Positions 54,790 to 64,000 of a DNA stretch of 64,000 nt are shown piece by piece. A program made the translations under genes and the position numbers. Positions within the stretch are counted from its first letter, which is position 1, and every line of letters starts with the position of its first letter. Below the pieces are notes generated by a model that made no database searches, was not told the origin of the DNA, and saw nothing but the letters and a program-made list of their open reading frames with translations. Where the stretch lies: contig OY986435.1 in the NCBI GenBank assembly GCA_963920525.1, positions 103,770,615 to 103,834,614 of the forward strand, written 5' to 3'. This DNA is from Dichetophora obliterata (Eukaryota; Arthropoda; Insecta; Diptera; Sciomyzidae).

Positions 54790-56480
54790 GTTCCTATACA
54801 TCAGGATCGATCGCTATATAATGGAGAGCGAATCACTGATTTGGGCTCTTTAGTTCTTTCGGTAGAGGATGTTTTTAACGAGTTGTTGTCATTCGATATT
54901 AATAAGGGTGCTGGCCCATAATATCCCACCAATCGTCCTTAAAAATGAGCTGCTGCACTTGCTCAGCTTCTTTCACTAATTTTTAATTTGTCCCCTGAGA
55001 AATGTATATTTTTGGATACTTGGAAGGTTTCGATTATAGTCCCTATTCATAAATCTGGATCAAGACAAGACATAGGAAACTATAGACCAATATCTAGTTA
55101 CCATCAATTCCCAAATTGCTTGAAGCCTAGGTGAAAAAGCAGATCTATCAATGCATTAAAAATTCGATATCTGAAAGTCAGCATGGTTTTGTCTCTGGAA
55201 AATTAACCTCTACAAACCTGGTTCTATTTACTCACTTTATAAAAAATTAATTGGAAAATGGTAAGCAGATAGACGTTATTTTCACAGATTTCGCTAAAGC
55301 ATTTGATAGAGTTCAGCACTCTATCCTAATCAATAAGCTCTGTCTAATGGGTTTTTATTCTTCACTCTTGTCTTGGCTTAGTGAGTACCTCTTAGGTCGT
55401 AGCCAAAATGTGTGCATCGGAAAGATCTCAAAAGCAATAATTAATCATTCAGGTGTGCCACAAGGTAGCCACCTTGGGCCGTTGTTGTTTATTCTTTTAA
55501 TCAATGATCTTCCTTATTTTATACAATACTCAGAATGCCTTATGCTGACGATGTTAAGACTTCTAAATCTATAAGCTCTTTCAGTGACCAATGGAGTTTA
55601 CAAAGTGATTGTTTAAATAGTCTGCACTCATGGTGTATGCTAAATAAACTGAATTTAAATTTGTCAAAATGCAACATAATGTCATTTTACATGGTAAGAT
55701 CACCAACGTTTTTTGATTACTCAATTTTATGCAACGCCTTGATTAGAGTAGATTCTAAATCTGATCTAGGTGTACTCTGTGATAAAAAGATGTAATTTCA
55801 GTCCAAAATGACAACATAATCAGCAGGGCTAATGCTATGATAGCATTCGTTAGGCGCAACACTAGAGAGTTTGCTGACCCATATACCTTAAAGACTCTTT
55901 TCATTTCCATTATAAGATCAATACTTGAGTATGGGTATGTAATATGGGACCCATTTTATGAGTCGCATAGTACAAGTTTGGAAAAAGTCCTAAAACGTTT
56001 TACTCGTTTTGTTGTGAAAAAACTAAATTGGAATTTTATGCCAGAGTATAAGTATAAGTATTATGTGCACTTATTGGGCTTAAATCATTGAGTTCGAGAA
56101 GAAAATATTTTTTAATAACTTTTGCTCGAGATCTTTCAATGAATAATATTCACTGTGCGCCAATCCTCGCCCTTCTCAATATTTATGCTCCGGAAAGAAA
56201 CTTTAGGCAAAGAGATTTTTTTACATTCCGCACCATAGAACTAACTATGGCCGGAGTGATCCAATTTTTAGCATGTGCACGGTCTATAATAGTGAAAGTG
56301 CTCGTACAGATTTCACTCAAAATAGAGAGGCATTTAAGCAAACTATATTGAGTATTGTATAAATCTGTAATTTTATATTTCTATAATAATTCCATTATAA
56401 TTATTGTTTAAGTGTAATTTTTGAAGTAATAAATAGACTGTTAAACATTATTGTCTATAGTTTATAAATAAATAAATAAA
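54790..56480 (+). pseudogene. CR1/Jockey-type non-LTR reverse transcriptase, 5'-truncated and broken
   Basis: Begins abruptly in the region before RT (LVLSVEDVFNELLSFDINKG). It continues through VIFTDFAKAFDRVQHSILIN and SGVPQGSHLGPLLFILLIND (55251-55574), the catalytic YADD segment in another frame (55535-55795), and the thumb/C-terminal region IRSILEYGYVIWDPFYESH (55837-56091) with a further frame to 56351. It ends in repeated TAAA (about 56463-56480). Several frameshifts and stops prevent a full protein. It is similar in style to the element at 38175-42005 but clearly diverged. There is no ORF1 or endonuclease. Confidence 0.82.
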
Positions 56481-57129
56481 CATTTGGATGCAAAAATTAC
56501 TTTTTCATAAGTTAATGGTAATCAAATTTTACCCCATAATATTTTAACTTGAAGAACGCTTTTTACCCTTAAATCAAGGCTATTTTTGAACTATTTTGTG
56601 CCTCCCAGGTGAGACTTTAAAAAGGTGTTAGAGGGAATAAAACTGTACGGTCTTGAAAGCTAAAACACCAAACTAAATAAATCATTAAATGCCATAAAAT
56701 TAATTAAATGCCAATACCTACTATTTTTAATTATTTTATTATATTATTTGTATGATAAATGACAAAAGTTTGTGGCCGAGATCTCGACCGCTGGTACGAA
56801 ATGGGTTAAAAGCTTAAAACTTTTTTATATTTTCTGAGAAATAGAAAAATGTATCAAGTTATTATGTTGAATTTAATATTTTTAAAAATGAAATGTTGTT
56901 AACGATTCGGCAGAACGAGCTGTGAGGCTTATGGAAGATTTAAATAAGGTCTTGTCATAAAACAAGAACGAAAAACAATAAATATTGCAAATTGTATCAG
57001 ACGATCGCAAGAACTTCTCAGACGAAAAATTAACTCTTTTAAAGTAAAATCGTTTTATTAATGTATTGTTAGTGACGTATTGAGAATGGAAAAGTAACAT
57101 AAGTAAATGTTTTGTAGGTTTCCCATTTG
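56481..57129. other. AT-rich stretch without a gene
   Basis: No coding homology. A 72-codon minus-strand frame at 56882-57100 has no recognisable features. Confidence 0.35.
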
Positions 57130-57505
57130 TTAACCAATTTAGAAAAAAAAATATCTTGTTGAACAGAAATTTTTATATTTAAATCGTTTATATATTATAC
57201 GATTGAAAAACTTAATTACGGAATTTTAAAAATTTTCGCAAAAAATTTATTAATTTGTTTTCGCTCGACAAAAAATTTATATAGATTTAAAATTTGTTAA
57301 CCAATTTTGACGAATGATACAGTTAATTTTATGCTTAATATGAGTTGGCTAAAAAATTTTATTTTGATAATTTTTATTATTTTCAAAAAACAAACCTAGT
57401 TTTTTCCATATAAATGGTATGGACCAAATTTGGGGGATTCTTAAAATTTTTTGCAGAACATGTTTTTATACCTAAAGGAACATTTCTAGGGGGAGTTATG
57501 CTTTA

Positions 57506-58185
57506 TAGCTTGAAGTTGAAAAATAAGGAACACCATAGTGTGCATTGATTCATTTATTCAAACAATAATTACTCATAAAGAGACGCTGAACTTTAAGAAG
57601 CACGCATATGTTCATAATCACTATTTTAATTTCTTATTGGGTTGATGTATGTTTACTTTTTGCGCACAGTGGAACAAAATCATTCAATATCTTACACTTT
57701 TTTAATGACAAGAAAAATTTTTTGATTATTATGTATTTTATGGATCGAATCGGTTTGCCGTAGTAGTCAGACGTGTTTTCTGTAAATCAAATTAAAAAAA
57801 ATAAAAACTAAAAATTGTTTATTGCAAAATAATTGCTGTGCTTGTTTTAATCAAGCGTTGAGCATTACATTGCCTCTGATTCTTACGATCTGGTGGCGGT
57901 ATTCTTTTAATTCTTAAAGAAAAGCAGAAAAAATCGAAACTATTTGCTGCGTGGCATAGACAAGTGGCTTGCTATGCGCAAGCGCTAAACATTCTGTAGT
58001 AAATGAATAAATATTGTAATAGAATTACTTACAAAGAGAGCTGCAATTTATGACAGCAGCAATGCTTATGCCAAATGTTGTTTTTGTATTTAAGAAAAGA
58101 CAAATAAAAACTCTCTCAACTTTGATCTTGAAGAAGCAAGTCGCGTTTCTTTTCTTAGTAATAATTTTCTAATCCACTCACAACA
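57506..58185 (+). repeat. Probable copia-like LTR end (left boundary not found)
   Basis: The sequence ends CTCACAACA at 58185, next to a copia-type primer-binding site. An AATAAA lies near 58105. No matching 5' TGTTG boundary could be assigned, so only the right end of the LTR is supported. Confidence 0.4.
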
Positions 58186-58196
58186 GGTTATGGGCC
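58186..58196 (+). other. Copia-type primer-binding site
   Basis: GGTTATGGGCC directly after ACAACA matches the internal initiator-tRNA-Met fragment used by Drosophila copia-like elements (family knowledge). Confidence 0.6.
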
Positions 58197-58355
58197 ATAC
58201 GTTTTTTTGTTAAAATATTATTAAAATAAAATTTAAGAACGCTTGCTACGTGATCTGTTTTAATTTTTTCTTGCCATCGTAAGTTTAACATTAATGTATT
58301 TCTTGCGGATTTGCAAACGTGATTTTGAGGTTAGAACTACCACATTTATTCTACG

Positions 58356-58517
58356 ATGGGCAATGACAAAATTGAAAAGTTGAAAGGGCGAGAAAATTAC
58401 GACGTCTGGAAATTCGCAGCCAAGTCTCATATTGTGCTAAAGAGATATTGGCCATGCATCGAGGGATCGGAGGGAGAAAAATTTGCATGCGATTTCGAGG
58501 TTAGGACTGCTAGTTGA
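58356..58517 (+). pseudogene. Copia-like Gag N-terminal fragment (53 codons)
   Basis: Starts at ATG 58356, 160 bp after the primer-binding site, with KLKGRENYDVWKFAAKSH and a WPCIEG motif. This is the conserved Gag start of Ty1/copia elements (KL-G-ENW--WK). It stops at TGA 58515-58517, after which sequence of an unrelated small repeat begins. The rest of the element is missing, so this is a 5' remnant cut off by the next insertion. Confidence 0.65.
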
Positions 58518-59040
58518 GCCTTCCAACCATTGGCGTCGGAAGCGGGGGGTAAGGGGGGCAGTTGCCCCCACTTTTTTAGCTAGAAAAACAATTTAAAAGG
58601 AAAACTTCAAAAGTTATTCAAAATATCAATTTTTTTTACAACCATAATATTTTTGAAAATATTTTTAATATTATTTATAGGCTTTTTGATCATATGTTAA
58701 TATGCAATTAAAAACACAGTTTTAATTCATTTTTTTCCCGACGTTTCGTTGGCTATTTTCCAACATTTTCAAGGGATTTTTTTATTAAATTTCTAAAACA
58801 AAAACAAAGAACACTGGATTAATATATATATGAATTTACGTAAAGCGACATAGTAGAAGATTTGAATGATTATTTTTTTGAAAAATTTTAAAAAGACATG
58901 AACTTACAAAATTATGTGTGTGGCATATGTAACTTATTGGTAACTTTTTAAGAACAATATAAAAACTTTTGACAAATTTACAGGACTTTTGCAAAAACTA
59001 AGGAAAAAACGATGTAAACACAATAAACAGATTTGTTACA

Positions 59041-60679
59041 CTAATTTTTGTCTAAAGCAACAGCATAAATTAAGTTTATGTTGTCTCTGTCTTCTTTGTA
59101 GTTCATTGTTGTTTTTGATTTTTGTTGTATTCTTAGGCTTTCTAAAGTGTAGCGTGTATTTATTCTTTTCTCTATATCTAAAATTTTAATTTCGTCAAAA
59201 TCAGCTGTGTGTCCCTTTTCCATCATATGTTCTGCTAGTGCTGTTGATGGTTTTTTGTTTTTAATGTCTGCCTTATGTTCCGTCATTCTTGTCTTTAGTT
59301 GTCGCTTTGTTGTGCCTATGTAGATTTTGTTGCAGTTTTCTTCTTCGTTTCCATTACATGTGATTTCATATACGACATTGTTTTGTTCTTGTTTTTCAAT
59401 TGGTGTTTTTGTTTTCGTGAATAGTTTGTTGAGAGTGTTGTTAGACTTGTGAGCAAAAGTTATTGTGTTTTGTTTTGTTCTTAGTTGGCTGTTGTCTGTT
59501 ATATTTGGTATATATGTAATACTTATGAAGTTTGTATTAGGGTGACCAGGTTGATTTTCTGGTGGTTTGGGTTTTTGTTTAGTTTTTTGAATTTGTTTTG
59601 TAATTAAATTGTTAATTAGTTTATTGGGGTAGTTGTTGTTTAAAAGTATTGTTTTTATTTTGTTTAAATTTTTGTCAATGTATTGTGTGTCGCTGATGTT
59701 GGTGACTTTATTGATTAGGTTGGTTGCTGTGTTTGTTTTGTATTTTATGGGTTGGGTTGAGTGGAAATTAATCATTCTGCCTGAAGCTGTGGGTTTTGTG
59801 TACCAATCTGTAGTAATTTTGTTGTTTTTCCTGTGCACTCTGACGTCTAAGTATGGTAAGCTATTATTTTGTTCAACTTCAATTGTAAATTGTAATTTAT
59901 TGTAGTATTTGTTAAGTGTGCTGAGGATATATTCCATTTCATTTTTCTTTACAACTGCAAAAATGTCGTCTACGTATTTGGTGATGAATTTGATTATAAT
60001 ATTTTCTTTTCTAAGTTGGTCTAAAGTTTCATCAAGTAAGGTATCTAATATTATGTCCGCTATTGTTGATGATAGTGGGTTTCCCATCGGCATTCCATAA
60101 GTTTGATTGTATATTTTGTCGTCGTATTTAAAATAGTTGTTGTCTTTGAGACAAAATTGTAATATTTTTAAAAAGTGTTTTTTTGGTATTTTTGTGTGAT
60201 TTGTTATTGTCGTCCAACGTTGCATAATGTTTTTAATGGCTAGATGTATGGGTATGTTTGTGAAGAGTGATATGACGTCAAACGAAACTAAAATGTCATC
60301 TGTTTCCAAGTCTATATTGTGTAGTTTGTTTATGAATTGTTGTGAGTTTTTTATGTTATAGTGTTGTGATACTGTGTTTTTCAGAATTTCGCCGATGTGT
60401 TTTGATAGTTTGAAGCATGGAACATTATATGAGGATGAAATTGGTCTTAGAGGTACGTCTGGTTTATGTATTTTGGGTAGTCCATAGAGTCGTGGTGCTG
60501 TTGCTGCGTTGCATGAAAGGTAAATTTTCTGTTTTTTATCAATGTGATTTTGTTTGTAAAGCTCGTTGATGATGTTGTTGTTTTTCCTGTAGAGTTTTGG
60601 TGTGGGATCCTCTCTTATTGTTTTGTATGTGTTTTTGTCTCGAAGTAGTTTGTTCATTTTGTCTTGGTAGTCTTGTTTG
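59041..60679 (-). CDS. Penelope-like reverse transcriptase with GIY-YIG endonuclease (5'-truncated)
   Basis: About 545 residues on the minus strand are uninterrupted to the TAG at 59041-59043. The N-terminal part begins inside the RT domain (KMNKLLRDKNTYKTIREDPT). RT motifs follow: APRLYGLPKIHKPDVPLRPI, SFDVISLFTNIPI, QTYGMPMGNPLSSTIADIIL and the catalytic KYVDDIFAV. A KPKPPENQPGHP linker leads into the C-terminal GIY-YIG endonuclease (VYEITCNGN, KIYIGTTKRQLKTRMTEH, ALAEHMMEKGH). The usual N-terminal region is absent. The open frame upstream of 60679 is antisense of the second copy and adds about 90 unrelated residues. Catalytic residues look intact, but an intact start is missing. Confidence 0.88.
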
Positions 60680-61552
60680 TACAATAAATTACAATTTACA
60701 ATTGAAGTTGAACAAAATAATAGCTTACCATACTTAGACGTCAGAGTGCACAGGAAAAACAACAAAATTACTACAGATTGGTACACAAAACCCACAGCTT
60801 CAGGCAGAATGATTAATTTCCACTCAACCCAACCCATAAAATACAAAACAAACACCGCAACCAACCTAATCAATAAAGTCACCAACATCAGCGACACACA
60901 ATACATTGACAAAAATTTAAACAAAATAAAAACAATACTTTTAAACAACAACTACCCCAATAAACTAATTGACAATTTAATTACAAAACAAATTCAAAAA
61001 ACTAAACAAAAACCCAAACCACCAGAAAATCAACCTGGTCACCCTAATACAAACTTCATAAGTATTACATATATACCAAATTTAACAGACAACAGCCAAC
61101 TAAGAACTATAACAAAACAAAACACAATAACTTTTGCTCACAAGTCTAACAACACTCTCAACAAACTATTCACGAAAACAAAAACACCAATTGAAAAACA
61201 AGAACAAAACAATGTCGTATATGAAATCACATGCAATGGAAACGAAGAAGAAAACTGCAACAAAATCTACATAGGCACAACAAAGCGACAACTAAAAACA
61301 AGAATGACGGAACATAAGTCCGACATTAAAAACAAAAAAAACCATCAACAGCACTAGCAGAACATATGATGGAAAAGGGACACACAGCTGATTTTGACGA
61401 AATTAAAATTTTAGATATAGAGAAAAGAATAAATACACGCTACACTTAAGGAAGCCTAAGAATACAACAAAAATCAAAAACAACGATGAACTACAAAGAA
61501 GACAAAGACAACATAAACTTAATTTATGCTGTTGCTTTAGACAAAAATTAGT
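60680..61552 (+). pseudogene. Second Penelope-like copy, 3' part only, broken
   Basis: Encodes the region after the RT core (NKLQFTIEVEQNNSLPYLDV) through the linker and the GIY-YIG endonuclease (KIYIGTTKRQLKTRMTEHKS). It is almost identical to the minus-strand copy. A frameshift at an A-run near 61335 and a TAA at 61447-61449 interrupt the endonuclease C-terminus. It has no RT catalytic core and is the shorter partner in the inverted pair. Confidence 0.85.
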
Positions 61553-62374
61553 GTAACAAATCTGTTTATTGTGTTTACATCGTTTTTTCCTTAGTTTTTG
61601 CAAAAGTCCTGTAAATTTGTCAAAAGTTTTTATATTGTTCTTAAAAAGTTACCAATAAGTTACATATGCCACACACATAATTTTGTAAGTTCATGTCTTT
61701 TTAAAATTTTTCAAAAAAATAATCATTCAAATCTTCTACTATGTCGCTTTACGTAAATTCATATATATATTAATTCAGTGTTCTTTGTTTTTGTTTTAGA
61801 AATTTAATAAAAAAATCCCTTGAAAATGTTGGAAAATAGCCAACGAAACGTCGGGAAAAAAATGAATTAAAACTGTGTTCTTAATTGCATATTATCATAT
61901 GATCAAAAAGCCTATAAATAATATTAAAAATATTTTGAAAAATTGAATTTGGTCTAACCTAAACATTCATAATATTTTTGTATTATATATTTTCCTCTTC
62001 TTTCTCTCTTCTTCGTAAGCATGCTTGCGGATAACCATTTTCTTTCTCTGTGTTTGCAAAAAGATAGAACAAAATGTAGAGTTTCTACTGCAAACCCACC
62101 ACTTCAGTTTAAAAGCACCCATAAGTATGTAGCTTACCCTGCAGCCACACGTGACAGTGCAAGTTCGAAAAACTCAATACATTTGAACATTTTTACTAAC
62201 ACACTCACATTTGATTCACTGTCAGCCTACTGTCTGAGCTACTGTCAACGAAAATTCATAGGAATTTGGCACTTGCGGACAGTAAAAGTGTTGTAAAGAC
62301 AGATTAAAGTGTTGATTTTATTGTATTTTTGGGGAAATTTTTTTTGATTTTTCAGGATATCTGCTATTTTAACA

Positions 62375-62848
62375 ATATCGGTCATTCCATGTCAAATCGG
62401 ACGCTTTTGTTCAAAAACTAATTTTGACGATTCCGAGTTTTTTAAAATACGATAACATTTTCAAAGTGCCAAAAAATAGTGGTGCTGACCTTGAAAAATG
62501 GGAATGAAATTTTTAGTGGTCAAAAAATTTAGAATTTTTCTCGAAAGTGTTTTTAAAAAAGGACACCACAATAAAGAGCAATTCAGGATCTTTAAAATAT
62601 GTCTTAAATTTTTTTCATGTAGGACTTACGGTTTGGAAGATATAGTTGTTTGAGTACATGTCCAAATGACAATTTTTGTTTATCTTTATAATTTTTCACT
62701 GTGCATAACTGCAAAAAAATTGAAAATTATAAAAAGAAAATATGCAAATATTTTTCTCTTTTAAAGTACTAACCTCGTGCAAAGTACCAAATTTTTACAG
62801 AAATGTGAGTTTTGAAAAGCGTCCGATTTGACATGGAATGACCGATAT
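62375..62848. mobile_element. MITE with 31-bp perfect TIRs flanked by TA (about 470 bp)
   Basis: The left end TCGGTCATTCCATGTCAAAT... (from 62378) and the right end to 62845 are exact reverse complements over 31 bp, with TA outside each end (62376-62377 and 62846-62847). The complementarity extends imperfectly inwards. No coding capacity. Confidence 0.88.
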
Positions 62849-63023
62849 GCAACACTGGTAACTTGCTTTCGGTAAAAAATAAAATGGAGGTGAAACTAAA
62901 TATAGCGCAAATATTAAAGTTAATTGCTTTGGTATCGTGAACGTGAAAAATGAGTTCATTTAGTAATTTTTTAAGTTCATACAGAACTTTTATTTTTGCT
63001 AGAACTGTTGCCTTTGACGACAT
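62849..63023 (-). CDS. Possible small host exon or ORF (low confidence)
   Basis: From ATG 63023 the minus strand encodes MSSKATVLAKIKVLYELKKL and continues without interruption into the MITE at 62848, so the end is unknown. The Lys/Leu-rich N-terminal helix is followed by a hydrophobic stretch (FSFTSILFF). Upstream are TACTATCACGT words (63040, 63130) and a GCAACTCTGG word, which could be promoter sequence. I recognise no family. It may be chance; there is no splice or conservation evidence. Confidence 0.2.
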
Positions 63024-63207
63024 TTTGAAAATAAACTTTTACTATCACGTATGGCCGCAGCGTAATTTGTAGCTCGTTCGAAATATTTTCGAAACATTTC
63101 GAAGTTAATACATATTTTCAACTGTCATACCATTACTATCACGTGTGTCTGCAGGGTTAATGCTTGTTAATTTTGCAACTCTGGTAAGAAAAAATTTGAC
63201 ATGTTCT

Positions 63208-63530
63208 TAGGGGCTTTCCATATTGGACGACATGTTGTACGATAAGTTAGATAGAAAACTAATGGGACTATTTGATTGAGCATTCGAACGATCCAACTTG
63301 TAAAGCAACATCATTAATTGCAAGCTCTCAAGCAGAACACATCCGGCTAAAAACTAAGCAACTTTTAGATGCCCTAACAATTGAGCAGTAATTTTACATA
63401 ATTGTAAAATATTGTACAATCAGCAGATAAAAACAAAAAATTTCGACTATCGTTTTAGCTTACGCATGGTACTACATGTTGTACAATCTGCCATGTTGGT
63501 CCAATGTTTTGGACCATGCGAAAGCCCCTA
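63208..63530. mobile_element. Small element with TAGGGGCTTTC inverted ends (hAT-like?)
   Basis: TAGGGGCTTTCC at 63208 and GCGAAAGCCCCTA ending 63530 form inverted termini. TTGGAC and ACATGTTGTAC words are also mirrored inside. No matching 8-bp target duplication was found, so the hAT assignment is tentative. Confidence 0.5.
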
Positions 63531-63693
63531 CTGTGAATTAGCTGATGAAAATCCACCTCGACGCTTTGAAGAAACATCAAATCCGGTTCCTTTAGTACAG
63601 TTACCATTATATGATCGGCTACGAAAAGATTATTTCGAAATTTTAGATCTTCCCTCAAATGAGATAACGGCTAGATTCGATCAAACATGTTGA
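63531..63693 (+). pseudogene. hAT/ZMYM-like transposase fragment
   Basis: The frame gives ADENPPRRFEETSNP, then YDRLRKDYFEILDL and ITARFDQ. This recalls the RRFEEG, YR--YFE-LD and RFDQ pattern of DUF4371/hAT-type proteins often annotated as zinc finger MYM-type 1-like. The open frame before 63531 comes from the inserted element at 63208-63530. It stops at 63693. A fragment only. Confidence 0.5.
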
Positions 63694-63729
63694 TATTTTA
63701 CTTTTTTTTTATTTTTGCAAGCTTATACC

Positions 63730-63787
63730 AGCTTCACTCAACCGACTCACTTTGATTTAACATTCGGTGAGTCGGTTGAGTGAAGCT
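63730..63787. repeat. Perfect 21-bp-arm palindrome with 16-nt loop
   Basis: The arms 63730-63750 (AGCTTCACTCAACCGACTCA...) and 63767-63787 are exact reverse complements. The similarity extends outwards imperfectly (ACCAGC against GCTAGT). Confidence 0.85.
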
Positions 63788-64000
63788 AGTGTAAACTGGC
63801 ACTTTGTAAATCTTATTGTACATTTAAACAGATCTTGACACTCTGGAATCGTTCTGAACAAAATCTAAAAACAAAACTATATCTTTATGCAGATGAAATT
63901 GCTGAAGCAATTGCCTTGCCAAACACCTTGAAATTGTAGTGGCATTGTATCCCAATTTGCGAAAAATTCGGATACTGTCAAAAAACTATTAAATGAAGTT
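63788..64000. other. Window end, no recognised feature
   Basis: No domain recognised. The short + strand sense YADEIAEAIALPN near 63889 could continue the hAT-like fragment, but it is too short to support that. Confidence 0.25.

Larger units (their letters stand above)
54140..57505. repeat. Long diverged inverted repeat (about 350-500-bp arms) enclosing a non-LTR insertion
   Basis: The left arm from about 54150 (TAACTCCCCCTCGAAATGTG, then TTTAGGTATAAAAACATGTT) matches the complement of the right arm ending about 57505 (AACATGTTTTTATACCTAAA). The similarity continues through a CATTTATATGG block and a TTTTTTGTCTAGCGAAAA block. Between the arms are a non-LTR fragment and unassigned DNA. Confidence 0.7.
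58656..61967. mobile_element. Head-to-head pair of Penelope-like elements with 13-bp target duplication
   Basis: The unit is flanked by CATAATATTTTTG at 58643-58655 and 61968-61980. Left arm 58656-59904 is the reverse complement of right arm 60680 to about 61940, with high identity; 59905-60679 is the unique centre. The minus-strand copy carries RT and GIY-YIG domains. The plus-strand copy starts exactly where the minus one ends and contains only the 3' part. About 27 bases at the right end are not in the left arm. Such inverted partial copies are known for Penelope-like elements. Confidence 0.88.
58528..62020. repeat. MITE-like repeat split by a Penelope-like insertion
   Basis: 58528-58655 (CATTGGCGTCGGAAGCGGG...) and 61968-62020 (CATAATATTTTTGTATTATA...) together are colinear with the reverse complement of the uninterrupted copy at 27591-27828. 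The break is exactly at the 13-bp duplication that flanks the Penelope-like unit. Confidence 0.8.

Noticed and set aside
59633..59905. Plus-strand hydrophobic 90-codon frame that looks like a membrane protein
   Set aside because: Antisense of the Penelope-like coding region; the same sequence appears as the false N-terminus of the minus frame.

Overview
This is a eukaryotic, repeat-dominated window, almost certainly from an insect and most likely a dipteran. The evidence for that is one host gene with a 54-bp GT-AG intron and the mix of element families (Ty3/Gypsy, copia-like, RTE, CR1/Jockey-type, Penelope-like, Tc1/mariner, MITEs). There is no bacterial-style gene organisation. The only host coding sequence recognised is the first two coding exons of an inositol polyphosphate 5-phosphatase type I gene (INPP5A; 31005-31400, + strand). 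Its remaining exons are not visible, so the rest of the window may lie in its second intron.

Region 1-24331 is a tandem array of a Ty3/Gypsy LTR retrotransposon in the order LTR (partial)-internal-LTR-internal-LTR, with a period of about 11.24 kb. Its LTR is exceptionally long: 4600 bp in the complete middle copy. The ends (TGTG...CACA) are fixed by a related 3.86-kb solo LTR at 24860-28718 that carries a 4-bp AGGC target duplication. Each internal region has an 18-nt primer-binding site matching the 3' end of tRNA-Lys(CUU), a 1.5-kb leader, a Gag with an N-terminal RING-H2 finger, then protease-RT-RNase H and an integrase. Both copies carry the same gag TGA, the same TAA between RNase H and integrase, and Asn at the first integrase catalytic Asp position, so the lesions predate the duplication. 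The third LTR holds a roughly 300-bp-arm inverted duplication centred on a palindrome normal to this LTR.

Region 24332-29520: the array and the solo LTR both sit in one RTE-type non-LTR element, which is followed by a truncated CR1/Jockey-like 3' end. Region 29521-42005: INPP5A exons, AT-rich intronic DNA with long inverted repeats, a MITE, a non-LTR fragment, a tRNA-like sequence, a dead Tc1/mariner transposase and a near full-length but broken CR1/Jockey-type element with a PHD-finger ORF1. Region 42006-54000: a TA-flanked MITE, a broken RTE element, a decayed transposon-derived coding fragment (HGKGAVDG motif), another non-LTR 3' end, perfect hairpins and a decayed Tc1-like element inside a repeated-module region.

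Region 54000-64000: a long inverted repeat enclosing a non-LTR RT fragment, a copia-like primer-binding site and gag start, and a head-to-head pair of Penelope-like elements with a 13-bp target duplication. That pair sits in a small repeat whose uninterrupted paralogue lies at 27591-27828. The window ends with a 31-bp-TIR MITE, a possible small host ORF, a hAT-like fragment and a 21-bp-arm palindrome. The mobile genes work only within their own elements; the picture is nested insertion and decay rather than a functional pathway.
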